Of a stretch of 64,000 bases of DNA, positions 1 to 9,418 are shown in pieces (the stretch's first letter is position 1; every line of letters begins with the position of its first letter). The translations under genes were made by a program, and so were the position numbers. The notes under the pieces were generated by a model. It saw nothing but the letters and a program-made list of their open reading frames with translations, was not told the origin of the DNA and did not search any database. The DNA is from OLB7 sp966250335 (GTDB lineage Bacteria > Bacteroidota > Ignavibacteria > OLB7), in NCBI GenBank assembly GCA_966250335.1, contig CBINGZ010000025.1, positions 1-64,000 on the forward strand, in the 5' to 3' direction.

Positions 1-85
1 GACGAGGTAATCGGGATGACGAGGTAATCGGGATGACGAGGTAATCGGGATGACGGGGAAATCGGGATGACGGGGAAATCGGGAT
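1..85. repeat. 17-bp tandem minisatellite
   Basis: Five head-to-tail copies of a 17-bp unit start at base 1. Three read gacgaggtaatcgggat and two read gacggggaaatcgggat, followed by a decayed sixth copy. The array probably extends left of the window. No coding frame uses it. It sits in a non-coding stretch of about 500 bp that also holds a palindromic element and a second short tandem repeat. Confidence 0.9.
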
Positions 86-192
86 GACGAGGAGAGATAA
101 CCGATCACGATATAGCTGACCATGGCCCGTTCAAGACCGGCGAAACAACCCTGTGATCCAATCCCGGCTCACAAACTCCCAGGTAACCGCAT

Positions 193-363
193 GGGCTCCC
201 GAAGGGAGCACCGATTTGTAGCCACGGGCCATCCATACATTCCCAAGCCCTGAAGGGGCGTACCATTCTTCCCGTCATGGATGAAGAGGAATGGTGCACA
301 CCTTCGGCGCTAAAGAAAAATCCGGGCGTCCACAGCTACACATGGCTCGCCTCTTCGGGGCTT
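193..363. repeat. Interspersed mosaic palindromic element, copy A (diverged)
   Basis: This is a nested inverted repeat. The outer arms contain CTCCCGAAGGGAGCACC...TTTGTAGC on the left and GCTACACATGGCTCG...CTTCGGGGC on the right. The inner arms contain GGGGCGTACCATTCTTCC and GAGGAATGGTGCACACC. Three related copies lie at 11231-11398, 41896-41975 and 58814-58983. This copy has the most mismatches. It lies on the 3' side of the minus-strand gene at 512. There is no protein-coding signal in it. Confidence 0.85.
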
Positions 364-401
364 GAAGAAAGGGGGATGAAAGCGGGAACGTCAGCCTTTA
401 A

Positions 402-471
402 CATGGAAGCAGAAGGCATGAGCACAGAAGACATGAACGCAGAAGCATGAACGCAGAAGACATTGGCGCGG
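402..471. repeat. Degenerate 14-16 bp tandem repeat
   Basis: Four to five imperfect units of the type catgaacgcagaaga run in tandem just beyond the 3' end of the gene at 512. Unit length varies between 14 and 16 bp, so the array does not keep a reading frame. The rest of 364-511 shows nothing recognisable. Confidence 0.7.
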
Positions 472-511
472 AGAACACAGATCACCCGCCGCCCGATCGC
501 CATACATCACC

Positions 512-1078
512 CTACGACGTACGCCGCGGCTCCCCGCCGACGTTCTCGTATCCGGCCCCGATCTCGCGCAGGGCCTGCTCCTCGGCCCGTATTCTGATCC
601 GCAGCAGAACGGCGTTGATGAGCGAAACGGCGACCGCGGTCACGTAGGCGCTGAAGATCATCGGAAACACGAGCAGCTCCACGATGACGGCCAGGTAGTT
701 CGGGTGCTTCAGCCAGGCGTAGGGGCCGCGCGCCACGGCCTTCGCGCCGGGAACGATCAGGATGCGGGTGTTCCATCGCTCCCCCAGCGTCCGTATCGCC
801 CAGTAGCGGAGCCCCTGCGCCGCCAGGAAGATCGCAAGAAGCGCATACCAGAAGGGGTTGATCGGACGCGTCAGCCAGATGATCTCGAAGATCATCCCGA
901 CGAACCACAAGGTATGCGTCGCGACGATCGCCCCGTAATGATCGCGCCCCACCTCCACTCCTCCCTTCCGCCGGAGCACCCGCTCGTTCCGCGCGGCAAG
1001 ACGCAGCTCCCAGATCCGCTGCGCGACGACGAGCGGAATCAGCAGATGGAGCGGCGACCACTGTATGATGTCGAACAC
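512..1078 (-). CDS. Isoprenylcysteine carboxyl methyltransferase (ICMT)-like membrane protein
   Basis: The 188-residue protein has several hydrophobic segments (about 8-20, 55-70, 75-95 and 130-160). It carries the ICMT-family signature RGPYAWLKHPNYLAV at 117-131 and a paired acidic motif, AEEQAL, at 165-170. Bacterial ICMT/PEMT-like proteins are integral-membrane SAM-dependent methyltransferases, and most have unknown acceptors. The signature is complete, so the fold assignment is good, but the substrate is not known. It sits alone, 64 bp from the RNase H gene on the same strand. Confidence 0.85.
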   Translation of the reverse strand: MFDIIQWSPLHLLIPLVVAQRIWELRLAARNERVLRRKGGVEVGRDHYGAIVATHTLWFVGMIFEIIWLTRPINPFWYALLAIFLAAQGLRYWAIRTLGERWNTRILIVPGAKAVARGPYAWLKHPNYLAVIVELLVFPMIFSAYVTAVAVSLINAVLLRIRIRAEEQALREIGAGYENVGGEPRRTS

Positions 1079-1142
1079 CGTCAGTTGCGCACCCTTCGAG
1101 AATTACATCGTGAAGAAATAGAAATTGGAGCCCGCCTGAGGC

Positions 1143-1619
1143 TCACGCAGGCTTGTACCCCTCGTCGACGAGAAGTTCGCCGGAACGGGTCGCATCGACC
1201 GCCAGGACGTCGCACCGCTCGTTCTCGGCAACGTTGTTGTGACCGCGCACCCACTGGAAATTCACCTCGTGCCGCTCGAGCTGCGGAAGGAGCCGCTGCC
1301 AGAGATCGACGTTGAGCACCGGCTTCTTGTCCGCCTTCCTCCACCCCTTCTTCCGCCAGGAATCGAGCCACCCCTTCTTTATGGCGTCGACGACGTATTG
1401 CGAATCGCTGTAGAGGGTGACGTTACAGGAGCGCTTCAACTGCTCCAGAGCGGTGATCACCGCGAGCAGCTCCATCCTGTTGTTTGTCGTGGAGCGATAT
1501 CCCTTGGCAAGCTCCAGGCGCCTGTCGCCGAAGAGCATGACGACGCCGTAACCGCCCGGTCCGGGATTTCCCGAGCATGCGCCGTCCGTGTAGATGATGA
1601 CGTGAGGCCGTGGTTCCAT
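1143..1619 (-). CDS. rnhA: Ribonuclease HI
   Basis: The 158-residue protein is of normal length for RNase HI, which cleaves the RNA strand of RNA-DNA hybrids in the cytoplasm. The N-terminal motif IIYTDGACSGNPGPGGYG is diagnostic. All four metal-binding carboxylates can be placed: D12, E50 (in NNRMEL), D72 (in YSDSQYV) and D137 (after VRGHNNVAENE). The GH loop histidine is H127. The basic handle region with alternating W and K (about 84-99) is present. The start at 1619 gives the canonical N-terminus. Confidence 0.97.
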   Translation of the reverse strand: MEPRPHVIIYTDGACSGNPGPGGYGVVMLFGDRRLELAKGYRSTTNNRMELLAVITALEQLKRSCNVTLYSDSQYVVDAIKKGWLDSWRKKGWRKADKKPVLNVDLWQRLLPQLERHEVNFQWVRGHNNVAENERCDVLAVDATRSGELLVDEGYKPA

Positions 1620-1731
1620 TTCGCAAACTTATACAAGCTCCCCGACCTGACTCCGAAAAAGGTTGCATCGGTCCGGACGCCGCACATTTCGTATCATTGC
1701 CGGAACCGTACACAAAGCATTGTAGGAAGCC

Positions 1732-2283
1732 ATGGCACATGTGACGGCAACCCTGGAAGAGGGGCTGCGGGTGACGATCAACACCGACCGGCACCGCTGG
1801 TTCGCCGACGAACCGACAGGCGCCGGTGGAACCGACACCGGTCCATCGCCGTACGAGCTGCTTCTCGGCAGCCTGGCGGCCTGCACCGTGATGACCCTCA
1901 GACTCTATACCGACTACAAGGGAATCAAGGTCGACCGGGTCAGAGCGGAATATCAGTTCGCCCGTATCAGAGAGGAGAACGAGCCGGAGGGGGAGAGGCC
2001 CAGAACCGATATGTGGGAGCGGATCACCGCCAGCATCACCATCGGCGGAAACTTCGACGAGGCCGTGCGTAAGCGCCTGACGCAGATCGTCGGCCGCTGC
2101 CCGGTTCATAAGACGCTCGCCGCGGGAGTGGAGATCCTCGACTATGTCACGTTCGAGAATGGAACCTCTCCAACCGCTGAAGCGGTTGAAGCCGAGGAAG
2201 AGGCAGACGACGCAGGACGGCCCGGACCGACGACCAATTCAACGAAGGACGATACGAATCATGGCGAAAGCCCCGTCAGCTAA
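1732..2283 (+). CDS. OsmC/Ohr-family protein
   Basis: The first 144 residues form an OsmC-like domain with the paired redox cysteines: C51 in GSLAACTVMTL and C123 in GRCPVHKTL. Family members reduce organic peroxides through this cysteine pair. A low-complexity acidic tail (about 145-183) follows the domain and is not part of the family fold. The tail overlaps the start of the next gene by 23 bp. An AGGAAG ribosome-binding site precedes the ATG. It could also be a YhfA-type OsmC protein of unknown substrate. Confidence 0.9.
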   Translation: MAHVTATLEEGLRVTINTDRHRWFADEPTGAGGTDTGPSPYELLLGSLAACTVMTLRLYTDYKGIKVDRVRAEYQFARIREENEPEGERPRTDMWERITASITIGGNFDEAVRKRLTQIVGRCPVHKTLAAGVEILDYVTFENGTSPTAEAVEAEEEADDAGRPGPTTNSTKDDTNHGESPVS

Positions 2284-2773
2284 ACGTACGCAGCGTGCAT
2301 CGACATCCGATGCAAAAAAGACGCCTCCCTCGCTCGGCGACCTGCTGGAGACCGCCGCGGAGCTGGCCGTGAGGTACCATCGCGGTCAGCGGGACAAGTA
2401 CGACCAGCCCTACATCCTCCATATCTTCGGCGTCATGGGGCGCTGCAGAACCGTGGAGGAAAAGATCGTGGCGCTGCTCCATGATCTTGTGGAGGATGGC
2501 CATATATCGCTGACGGCGCTCGTGCGGAAAGGCTTCCCGCCACGGATCACCCATGCCGTCGATCTGCTGACCCGACGCAAGGGAGAACCGTACGACGCCT
2601 TCGTCGACAGGATCGCCCCCGACCCCCTGGCACGCGCCGTGAAGCTCGCCGATCTGGAGGACAACATGGACTTCCGCCGCAGCGACAGGCCGATGAAGGA
2701 GAAGGACGGCGAGAGGATGGAGAAATATCGTCGTGCGTGGCAACACCTCTCCACGCTCCACGTCGCGGAGTAA
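2261..2773 (+). CDS. HD-domain protein, (p)ppGpp hydrolase (SpoT N-domain)-like
   Basis: I place the start at the ATG at 2261, inside the tail of the OsmC gene, because upstream sequence in this frame is the shadow of OsmC. The 170-residue protein carries H40, H54, the HDLVED motif at 74-79 and KLADLEDNM at 128-136. This is the metal-binding H..H..HD..D layout of SpoT/Mesh1 hydrolases, including the ED pair that marks hydrolase rather than synthetase activity. There is no synthetase, TGS or ACT domain, so it is a small alarmone hydrolase or another HD phosphohydrolase. Family is well supported; the substrate is inferred. Confidence 0.85.
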   Translation: MAKAPSAKRTQRASTSDAKKTPPSLGDLLETAAELAVRYHRGQRDKYDQPYILHIFGVMGRCRTVEEKIVALLHDLVEDGHISLTALVRKGFPPRITHAVDLLTRRKGEPYDAFVDRIAPDPLARAVKLADLEDNMDFRRSDRPMKEKDGERMEKYRRAWQHLSTLHVAE

Positions 2774-2780
2774 AAGGAAA

Positions 2781-2803
2781 CGGCGGGGAGATCATCCCCG
2801 CCG
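2781..2803. terminator. Hairpin terminator between convergent genes
   Basis: A perfect 9-bp stem, CGGCGGGGA/TCCCCGCCG, has a 5-nt loop and sits between the HD gene (plus) and queA (minus). On the minus strand it is followed by a T-rich run, TTTCCTTTT, which fits intrinsic termination of queA. On the plus strand it is followed by CATGGTTTTC, so it may act in both directions. Confidence 0.7.
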
Positions 2804-2838
2804 CATGGTTTTCGGCGTTCGACTCCGGGCGATCGCGA

Positions 2839-3876
2839 TCAGAGAATCAGCATCGCGTCGCCGTAGCTGTAGAACCTGTAGCCGTTCTTGATGGCGTGCT
2901 TGTACGCCTTCATCACCTTGTCCCGCCCGGCAAACGCGCAGACCATCATCAGCACGGTGCTCTCCGGCTGGTGGAAATTGCTGATGAGCCTGTCGACGAT
3001 CTTGAAATCGTACGGGGGATAGATGAACTTGTCGGTCCACCCCCGGTTCGGCTTCACGGTTCCGGCGGTCAGCACCGAGCTCTCCAGCGCGCGCACGACC
3101 GACGCTCCCACGGCCACCACGTTCCCCTTCGATTTGATCGTCTTGTTGATCGTCTCCGCCGCCGTCGAGCTGATCTCGAAATACTCCGAGTGCATCTTAT
3201 GCTTCGTGAGATCCTCCACCTCCACCGGGTCGAACGTGGAGCGGTTGATATGGAGCATCACGCGGGCGACCTTCACCCCCTTTCTCTCCAGCCGCGCTAT
3301 CAGCTTCTTGGTGAAGTGGAGCCCGGCGGTGGGAGCGGCGACCGATCCGTTCGTCTTGGCGAAGATCGTCTGGTAGTGTTCGCGGTCATCCTCCACCGTC
3401 TCCCGCCCGATATACGGCGGCAGCGGCATCAGCCCTATCCGCTCGATCGTCTTGAAGAGGTCGCCGGTGTGGTTGAACCTGACGGTGCGGCCGCGCGAGG
3501 TGGTGTTGTCGATCACCTCGCAGTAGAGCTTCCCGTCGTCGAAATAGATCTTGTTGCCGATACGGACCTTCCGGGCAGGATCGACGATCACATCCCAGAG
3601 CGCATCTTTCTGAGAGAGCTCCCGCAGGAGCATCACCTCGATCTGAGCGTTCGTCTTCTCTTTCTTGCCGATCAGCCGGGCAGGGAAGACACGTGACTCG
3701 TTCACGACAAGACAGTCGCCCTTCTTGAAGTGATCGACAATGTCCGAAAAGGTCGTGTCACCCATTTCACCGGTCTTGCGGTCGAGTACCAGCAGCTTGG
3801 ACTGATCGCGCGGATCGGTCGGATGCTTGGCGGTTATCGACTTGGGAGCATTGTAACGGAAATCCGATAATTTCAT
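2839..3876 (-). CDS. queA: S-adenosylmethionine:tRNA ribosyltransferase-isomerase QueA
   Basis: QueA transfers and isomerises the ribosyl moiety of SAM onto preQ1-modified tRNA to form epoxyqueuosine. The 345-residue length is typical. Diagnostic blocks are MKLSDFRYNAP at the N-terminus, LVVNESRVFPARL, GSVAAPTAGLHFT, and SNFHQPESTVLMMVCAFAG near the C-terminus. It stands alone with its own terminator downstream. No other queuosine gene is in the window. Confidence 0.97.
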   Translation of the reverse strand: MKLSDFRYNAPKSITAKHPTDPRDQSKLLVLDRKTGEMGDTTFSDIVDHFKKGDCLVVNESRVFPARLIGKKEKTNAQIEVMLLRELSQKDALWDVIVDPARKVRIGNKIYFDDGKLYCEVIDNTTSRGRTVRFNHTGDLFKTIERIGLMPLPPYIGRETVEDDREHYQTIFAKTNGSVAAPTAGLHFTKKLIARLERKGVKVARVMLHINRSTFDPVEVEDLTKHKMHSEYFEISSTAAETINKTIKSKGNVVAVGASVVRALESSVLTAGTVKPNRGWTDKFIYPPYDFKIVDRLISNFHQPESTVLMMVCAFAGRDKVMKAYKHAIKNGYRFYSYGDAMLIL

Positions 3877-4197
3877 AGGAACGTGGTCTGGAAGAAAGGC
3901 TCACGAGCTTGCCGCCCGACGGGAGGAAGTGCCGAGATCGATTGTCCTGAATCGACTTCCATGAAGCGATGTTCCGAGAATCGACGGTTATGAGAAGGGT
4001 CGAAAACAAGAATATGAGTCAAGTTATAGCTTGACTAACCTGTTGAAATTACAAAATCGGGGAGGGGGGGTGCAATGGGAGAAAGCACCGCATATAGTTA
4101 ATTCCCCGGAGACATGCAAGCCTTAAGGGGGGGAAAGGAGTCAAAGCGCTGAAATCCTTGCAAAAACGGCATCATTTCAAAATGCAAAGAGAGTTGC
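3877..4197. other. Non-coding gap upstream of queA
   Basis: This 321-bp gap lies between two minus-strand genes. It is AT-richer than its surroundings and has runs of G (near 4060-4070 and 4127-4135). I see no tRNA, convincing hairpin or conserved small ORF. It should hold the queA promoter, but no clear element stands out. Confidence 0.5.
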
Positions 4198-5499
4198 TTA
4201 TTTCGTTTTCCATGGCCCAAGGTTGATGATCCGCTGGATCAGCGCCAGAAATCGCTCCTCCTGCAGGGGACCGGCCGGATCGTTCCATCCGGCGGAGAGG
4301 GCATACCAGCTCCCCGAGGCGTCGCGCAGCAGAAATGTCAGGTTCAGCACCCCCGTCTGCGATCCCCCCTTGAAGCCGATATAGCTCCATTTCACGGGAT
4401 CGAAGTAGAGACCGGGGTTGATCGCGAGGATCGCGCGCCCCACCCCTCCGGGATCATCGGCCTCTCTCAGCCAGTCCATCGCCAGGCAGAGGTCGCGCGC
4501 CGAGGCGAACCACTCGACGGTCGTGATCACGCCGGGGGCCTCCTCGTCGGTCCCCTCGATCGGGAGATCGATCAGCGAATCGAGTATCCTTCTCCTGACC
4601 TCCTCCCCCGCCGCCCCATACCGGGAACGGAACCCCGCCCCCGACGCGCTCTGAAGCCTGAACGCTTCTCCGGTGGTGATGAAGGGCCTGTTCCGGGCCG
4701 GATTCGAATGTCCCATCCTCCCCATCGTCTCCTCCACCCGCTCCCGTCCCAGATGATGCAGGAGTGCATCGGTCGCACTGTTGTCGCTGACCGAGATCAT
4801 CAGGCCGGCGAGCGTATGCATCGTGACGGGAGAGCCGTGGGGCCAGGCGGAGAAGGTTCCGGCGGGGACGGCAAGCGTGGAGTCGAGAAGAACGATATCG
4901 TTCCACGATCGTTCTCCCGCGCCGACGGAGCGGACGGCCTCGCCGAGCGGATAGAGCTTGAAGGCGGAGGCGATCGCCAGGGAACGATCGGGCTCGACCG
5001 CCGCGACCGTCCGACGATCGGGAAGGGTCATGATGAGCATGTTGACCGATCCGGGAAGCGCCTTCAGCGAATCGATCAAGGTCGCAAGGTCGTCGATCTC
5101 CCCTCCCTCTCCGCTCGGAACCGGACGGCCGATCATCAGACCGATGATCTTATGGGGCGGGGTCGACTCGACTGCCAGGCTCATCGGCGCCTTCATCCCC
5201 TTGTCGCAGAAGATCTCGAACTCCCCCGCGTACTCGGAGCGCCGCTTCACCAGATCGGCGCGCAGACAGTTTCCGAGGGTTGCCGTCAGGGTCGCCCCAA
5301 GTCCCCGGATCTGGTCGACCGGAACCTGCGCGAGGAACGAGGAGGCGAAGATCTCCGTCGGATCGATCTCCCCTTTCAGCAGAGCGCCGACCTGATCGGC
5401 CCGCATCCGGAGCGGTTCCCCCGACTGCGCCGGAAGGATCACGGGGTGTAGTATCATAAAAGCGAGCAGAATGAGTGGAGAGCGGAGAGCACGAATCAT
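4198..5499 (-). CDS. Secreted class A beta-lactamase-fold serine hydrolase with N-terminal extra domain
   Basis: I place the start at 5499, where an N-terminal signal peptide begins (MIRALRSPLILLAFMI...). The C-terminal half shows the penicillin-recognising fold: an S-A-F-K tetrad with S178 and K181, an S-D-N motif at 238-240, and a K-G-G in IGFKGGSQTG near the end. Residues about 28-150 form a separate domain. This architecture resembles the Cpe/LpqF/ORF12 group, whose members are often esterases or of unknown function rather than resistance enzymes. The KTG box is KGG, so I do not claim beta-lactam hydrolysis. The enzyme should be exported. Confidence 0.75.
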   Translation of the reverse strand: MIRALRSPLILLAFMILHPVILPAQSGEPLRMRADQVGALLKGEIDPTEIFASSFLAQVPVDQIRGLGATLTATLGNCLRADLVKRRSEYAGEFEIFCDKGMKAPMSLAVESTPPHKIIGLMIGRPVPSGEGGEIDDLATLIDSLKALPGSVNMLIMTLPDRRTVAAVEPDRSLAIASAFKLYPLGEAVRSVGAGERSWNDIVLLDSTLAVPAGTFSAWPHGSPVTMHTLAGLMISVSDNSATDALLHHLGRERVEETMGRMGHSNPARNRPFITTGEAFRLQSASGAGFRSRYGAAGEEVRRRILDSLIDLPIEGTDEEAPGVITTVEWFASARDLCLAMDWLREADDPGGVGRAILAINPGLYFDPVKWSYIGFKGGSQTGVLNLTFLLRDASGSWYALSAGWNDPAGPLQEERFLALIQRIINLGPWKTK

Positions 5500-5857
5500 G
5501 GGTGATGGAATGAAATTTGTTGTGTCGTTTTGTCGAAGGGGCTTGTGCAAACGTGGGAATTTACATCCATTCCTTGCGAATGCGGACCCAAAACCGGAAA
5601 TTCGCACCCGATATACGCAAGGTCGCCGTATATCGTCATGGTTGCCCCTCCCCGGTGCCGTCGCCCCTACGTCGATTCACGATCAAGGTTGCTGATTCGA
5701 ACATGGAGGACAGGAAACTTCGCCGGAAGGGGCGTGTTTTCGTTAGGACAGATCGGTCGCCGACCTGATACACATACCGGCACTGGCACCATGAACGCGA
5801 TGTGCTTACGATCGACATTGTAGACAGATCATCAATGCATATGGAGGAAATTCTCTG
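5500..5857. other. Divergent intergenic region
   Basis: This 358-bp region separates the divergent serine-hydrolase gene and the SBBP exoprotein gene, so it should carry both promoters. A strong Shine-Dalgarno (GGAGG near 5843) precedes the ATG at 5858. I found no exact Bacteroidota -7 element, no tRNA and no stable hairpin. Confidence 0.5.
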
Positions 5858-8800
5858 ATGAAATCTTCGACACTCCTTTCGTGCATGCTTCTGCTTGCGG
5901 CGTTCGCCGCCGCCGAAGCACACGCCGAGGGATCCACGGCGCCTGCGGCCGAACGGACGGCCGCTATGGGGAGCGCCGCCCTGAACTCGCTCTCGTACGT
6001 CGAGAACCGGGGACAGTGGGACCGCGAGGCCCGGTTCCTGGTGAAAGGGAGCGGACTTGATCTCTGGATCACCAACAGCGGTATTACCTACGATCTCCAT
6101 AAAGAACAGGGCGCCCTCTCCGAGCGGAACGGGCATGTCGTCCGGATGTCGTTCGTCGGCGCCTCGCGCGCGGCAAGGGCAACGGCCACGACTCCGATGG
6201 CCGGGACCGTCGGCTACTACCTCAACGGCAGAGCCGTCGAGGGGGTCCGCCGCTACAACGGCGTCAGGATCGCGAACCTCTATCCCGGCATCGACGCCGT
6301 GATGTATCTCGACAACGGTTCTCCGCGCTACGACTTCATCCTGGCGCCCGGCGCCGATCCCTCCCGCATCCGCATGAAGGTGGAGGGAGCCGGCGGCGTC
6401 TCGGTGGATGGCGGCGAGCTGGTCTATGAGACCTCCGTCGGCCAGATCCGCCAGGGTGGGCTCTTCGCCTACCAGGGAACGTCGGCCGGCCGGAGCGTCG
6501 ACTGCTCCTTCCGGAAGAACGCCGACGGCACGATCGGCTTCAACGTGGGACGTTACGACCGGAGCAAGCCGCTGGTGATCGACCCGCTGGTCTACAGCAC
6601 GCTGATCGCCACCGCCGAGATGGAGACGCCGTACGACATCGCCGTCGACATGAGCGGGAACGTCTACATCACCGGCATGACGCAGTCGACGACCTTCCCG
6701 GCGACGACGGGAGCGTACAAGACGGCGTATCAGGGTGGCTCGCGCGACGCCTTCGTGGCGAAGCTCGACCCGACCGGCAGCAGGCTCCTCTGGGCCACCT
6801 TCCTGGGAGGAAGCGGCCAGGATATCGCCTACGCGATCGCCGTGAGCGCGCAGAACGAGGTCTACGTGACCGGCACCACGACGTCGCCGAACTTCCCGAC
6901 CTCGCCGAACGCCTACCAGACGACCCTGGCGGCCAGCGGCGGCAACAGCTTCGTGACGAAGCTCGACTCCAACGGCGCCGCGATCCTCTACTCCACGTAT
7001 ATCCAGAGCGTCGCCGCCATCGATATCGAGGCCGACACCGACGGCAAGGCCTACGTCACCGGCTCGGCGACCTCCGGTTTCACGGCGACGACCGGCGCCA
7101 TGCAGACGGTCCACGGCGGCGGCAACGCCGACGCGTTCGTCCTGAAGGTCAACGTCTCCGGCACCGGCCTCGACTGGGCCACCCTGATCGGCGGCCGCGG
7201 CTCCGACAGGGGAACGTCGCTCACCGTCGGAACCGCCGGGGCGGTCTACGTCACCGGAACGACCGACAACGCGGCGGGCTTCCCGATCTCCGCCAACGCC
7301 TTCCAGAACACCGTGAAGGGGAACCTGGACATCTTCGTGGTGAAGCTGGGCGTCACCGGCGCCGGCTACACCTATTCGACCCTCCTCGGCGGATCGCTCT
7401 ACGATATCAGCAACGATATCGCGATCGACGGCGAAGGGAACGCCTATCTGACCGGCACCACGAAGTCGCTGAACTTCCCCCTCTCCGCCAACCCCGTCCA
7501 GGATATCCACGCGGGGAGCGACGACGGCGCGAACTTCGGTGACGTCTTCGTCACCAAGCTCAACACGACCGGAACCAACATCGTCTACTCCACCTACCTG
7601 GGTGGAGGGACCGGCGACGGCGCATACAGCATCGCGGTGGATGTGAAGGGACAGGCGTACATCGCCGGCTTCACCGGCTCCCCGACCTTCCCGACCGCCG
7701 GCGCTGAAACCGATATCGTCCAGCAGGAGTACTCCGACAGCGGCGACGCCTTCTACGCGAAGTTCACCGCCGACGGAAGCGACCTGCTCTACGCCACCCT
7801 GCTGGGAGGCGAGGGCCCCGACACGGCAACCGCCATCGCTCTCGATCAGTTCGGAGGAGTCTACATCGCGGGGCACACCCGCTCCTTGGACTTCCCGACG
7901 ACCGAGGGAGCCTACGGCGTCGATCCGGGCGACAAGAAGGATATCTTCGTGGCGAAGCTGCCGGGCATTCAGATCGGCGCGCCGAACGGCGGCGAGGTCT
8001 GGTGCGCGGGCGGAACGCACCTGATCACATGGGCGACATCGGGGATTCCCTCGGTCGACATCTACATCTCCAGCGACAGCGGCAGGAGCTACAACCTGCT
8101 GGCGGCCGGCGTGAACGGCGGCTCGTATCTCTGGCCGGTCCCACAGACGCAGGCGCCGGGGACGAAGTATCGGATCAGGATTCAGGAGAACGGCAGCAAC
8201 TTCAGGGATCTGGGGGATACGACCTTCACGATCCAGTCGTTCCCGGCGGTGCTCCAGAGCCCGTCCAACACCACGCAGCCGGCGGGAGGGATCGCGACGT
8301 TCACGGCGGGCGCCTCCGGCACCCCCGCGGCCGAGGTCATCTGGCAGGTGAGCGCCGATACCGGCAAGACCTGGACCGTCATCCCGAACGAGACGGGGAC
8401 CACGCTCCGCGTCAGGAACCTGACGGCCGGGCAGAGCGGCAACCTCTACCGCGCGATCTTCACCAACGCCTGCGGCAGCGTGGAGAGCGATGCGGCGATG
8501 CTCACCGTGGTCGCCGTGACGGTCACCGAGCCGATCAAGGGGACCAGGTTCTGCGCCGGCTCGACGCTTACCGTTCGCTGGGACGTGAGCGGCTTCACCG
8601 GCACGCCGAGCTACTCGATCTCCTACTCCGCCGACAGCGGAACCACGTGGTCACCGATCGTCTCCAACATCGTGACCAACTCGTACGACTGGAAGATCCC
8701 GACGAATATCGTGCCGAGCACGAAGTATCGTATTCGTGTCACGCTCAGCAGCGGCGGTGTGATCGACATCACCGACAGCACCTTCACAGTCAACGCCCGC

Positions 8801-9397
8801 GCCAACGTCATGGCTGATCCGGACGATGTCTCGGCCGAGAGCGGCATGACGGTCCGCTTCACGTCGCGGGCGTCGGGGCTGCCGGAGCCGACCGTGCAGT
8901 GGCAGGTCAGCACGAACAACGGCCAGAGCTGGACCAACGTCGCCGGCGGCACGCGCGCGCTGGTGGACGGTGGGATCGAGTCGGGCTACAGCGTGACCAA
9001 CGTCGGCCGCGCCGACAGCGGCAGCCTCTACCGCACGATCTACACCAACGAGTGCGGGAGCGACACCACCCTTGCGGCCCGCGTCTCGGTCTTCTCCGAC
9101 AACCCGACCGGTGTCGACGATCCGACGGGAGCGGGAGCTTCCCTCTCCATGTCGATCACCCCGAACCCGTCGCGCGGCAACGCCGAGCTGCGGTTCACGC
9201 TCCCCCGTTCGGGCGCCGTCCGCGTGGTCATGACCGATATGACCGGCCGCCTCGTCCGCGAGCTGGTCGACAGGTCGATGACCGAGGGAGAGCAGATCGT
9301 GAGGATCGACGGCTCCTCCCTGCCGAACGGCACCTACGCCTGCACCCTCTTCTTCAACGGCCTGCAGCGGACGGTGAACGTGGTGATCGTCCGGTAA
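5858..9397 (+). CDS. SBBP beta-propeller exoprotein with Ig-like modules and T9SS sorting domain
   Basis: The 1179-residue protein has a signal peptide, then an N-terminal domain beginning LNSLSYVENRGQWD that is usual at the front of SBBP proteins. About seven SBBP repeats of roughly 55-65 residues follow (about 245-700), with recurring GNVYITGMT / AFVAKLDPTGS patterns. Two alternating module types come next: 'PNGGEVWCAGG...ITW' modules and Ig-like modules with 'WQVS.D.G.TW'. The last 80 residues (SITPNPSRGNAELRF... to VNVVIVR) are a type A T9SS sorting domain, so it should be secreted across the outer membrane and cell-attached. The biological role is unknown; an adhesin is one possibility. 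Confidence 0.92.
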   Translation: MKSSTLLSCMLLLAAFAAAEAHAEGSTAPAAERTAAMGSAALNSLSYVENRGQWDREARFLVKGSGLDLWITNSGITYDLHKEQGALSERNGHVVRMSFVGASRAARATATTPMAGTVGYYLNGRAVEGVRRYNGVRIANLYPGIDAVMYLDNGSPRYDFILAPGADPSRIRMKVEGAGGVSVDGGELVYETSVGQIRQGGLFAYQGTSAGRSVDCSFRKNADGTIGFNVGRYDRSKPLVIDPLVYSTLIATAEMETPYDIAVDMSGNVYITGMTQSTTFPATTGAYKTAYQGGSRDAFVAKLDPTGSRLLWATFLGGSGQDIAYAIAVSAQNEVYVTGTTTSPNFPTSPNAYQTTLAASGGNSFVTKLDSNGAAILYSTYIQSVAAIDIEADTDGKAYVTGSATSGFTATTGAMQTVHGGGNADAFVLKVNVSGTGLDWATLIGGRGSDRGTSLTVGTAGAVYVTGTTDNAAGFPISANAFQNTVKGNLDIFVVKLGVTGAGYTYSTLLGGSLYDISNDIAIDGEGNAYLTGTTKSLNFPLSANPVQDIHAGSDDGANFGDVFVTKLNTTGTNIVYSTYLGGGTGDGAYSIAVDVKGQAYIAGFTGSPTFPTAGAETDIVQQEYSDSGDAFYAKFTADGSDLLYATLLGGEGPDTATAIALDQFGGVYIAGHTRSLDFPTTEGAYGVDPGDKKDIFVAKLPGIQIGAPNGGEVWCAGGTHLITWATSGIPSVDIYISSDSGRSYNLLAAGVNGGSYLWPVPQTQAPGTKYRIRIQENGSNFRDLGDTTFTIQSFPAVLQSPSNTTQPAGGIATFTAGASGTPAAEVIWQVSADTGKTWTVIPNETGTTLRVRNLTAGQSGNLYRAIFTNACGSVESDAAMLTVVAVTVTEPIKGTRFCAGSTLTVRWDVSGFTGTPSYSISYSADSGTTWSPIVSNIVTNSYDWKIPTNIVPSTKYRIRVTLSSGGVIDITDSTFTVNARANVMADPDDVSAESGMTVRFTSRASGLPEPTVQWQVSTNNGQSWTNVAGGTRALVDGGIESGYSVTNVGRADSGSLYRTIYTNECGSDTTLAARVSVFSDNPTGVDDPTGAGASLSMSITPNPSRGNAELRFTLPRSGAVRVVMTDMTGRLVRELVDRSMTEGEQIVRIDGSSLPNGTYACTLFFNGLQRTVNVVIVR

Positions 9398-9418
9398 CGG
9401 CTCGATCGATGAAAACAG

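Noticed and set aside
1..85. CRISPR array
   Set aside because: The 17-bp units are contiguous with no spacers, so it is a plain tandem repeat.
4198..5499. Beta-lactam resistance enzyme
   Set aside because: The SxxK, SDN and KGG motifs show the penicillin-binding fold, but the N-terminal domain and family resemblance do not justify calling it a beta-lactamase.
5636..8020. Long open frame (about 790 codons) on the minus strand opposite the SBBP exoprotein
   Set aside because: It is a composition shadow of the high-GC plus-strand gene; it has no motifs and the opposite strand has SBBP repeats and a sorting domain.
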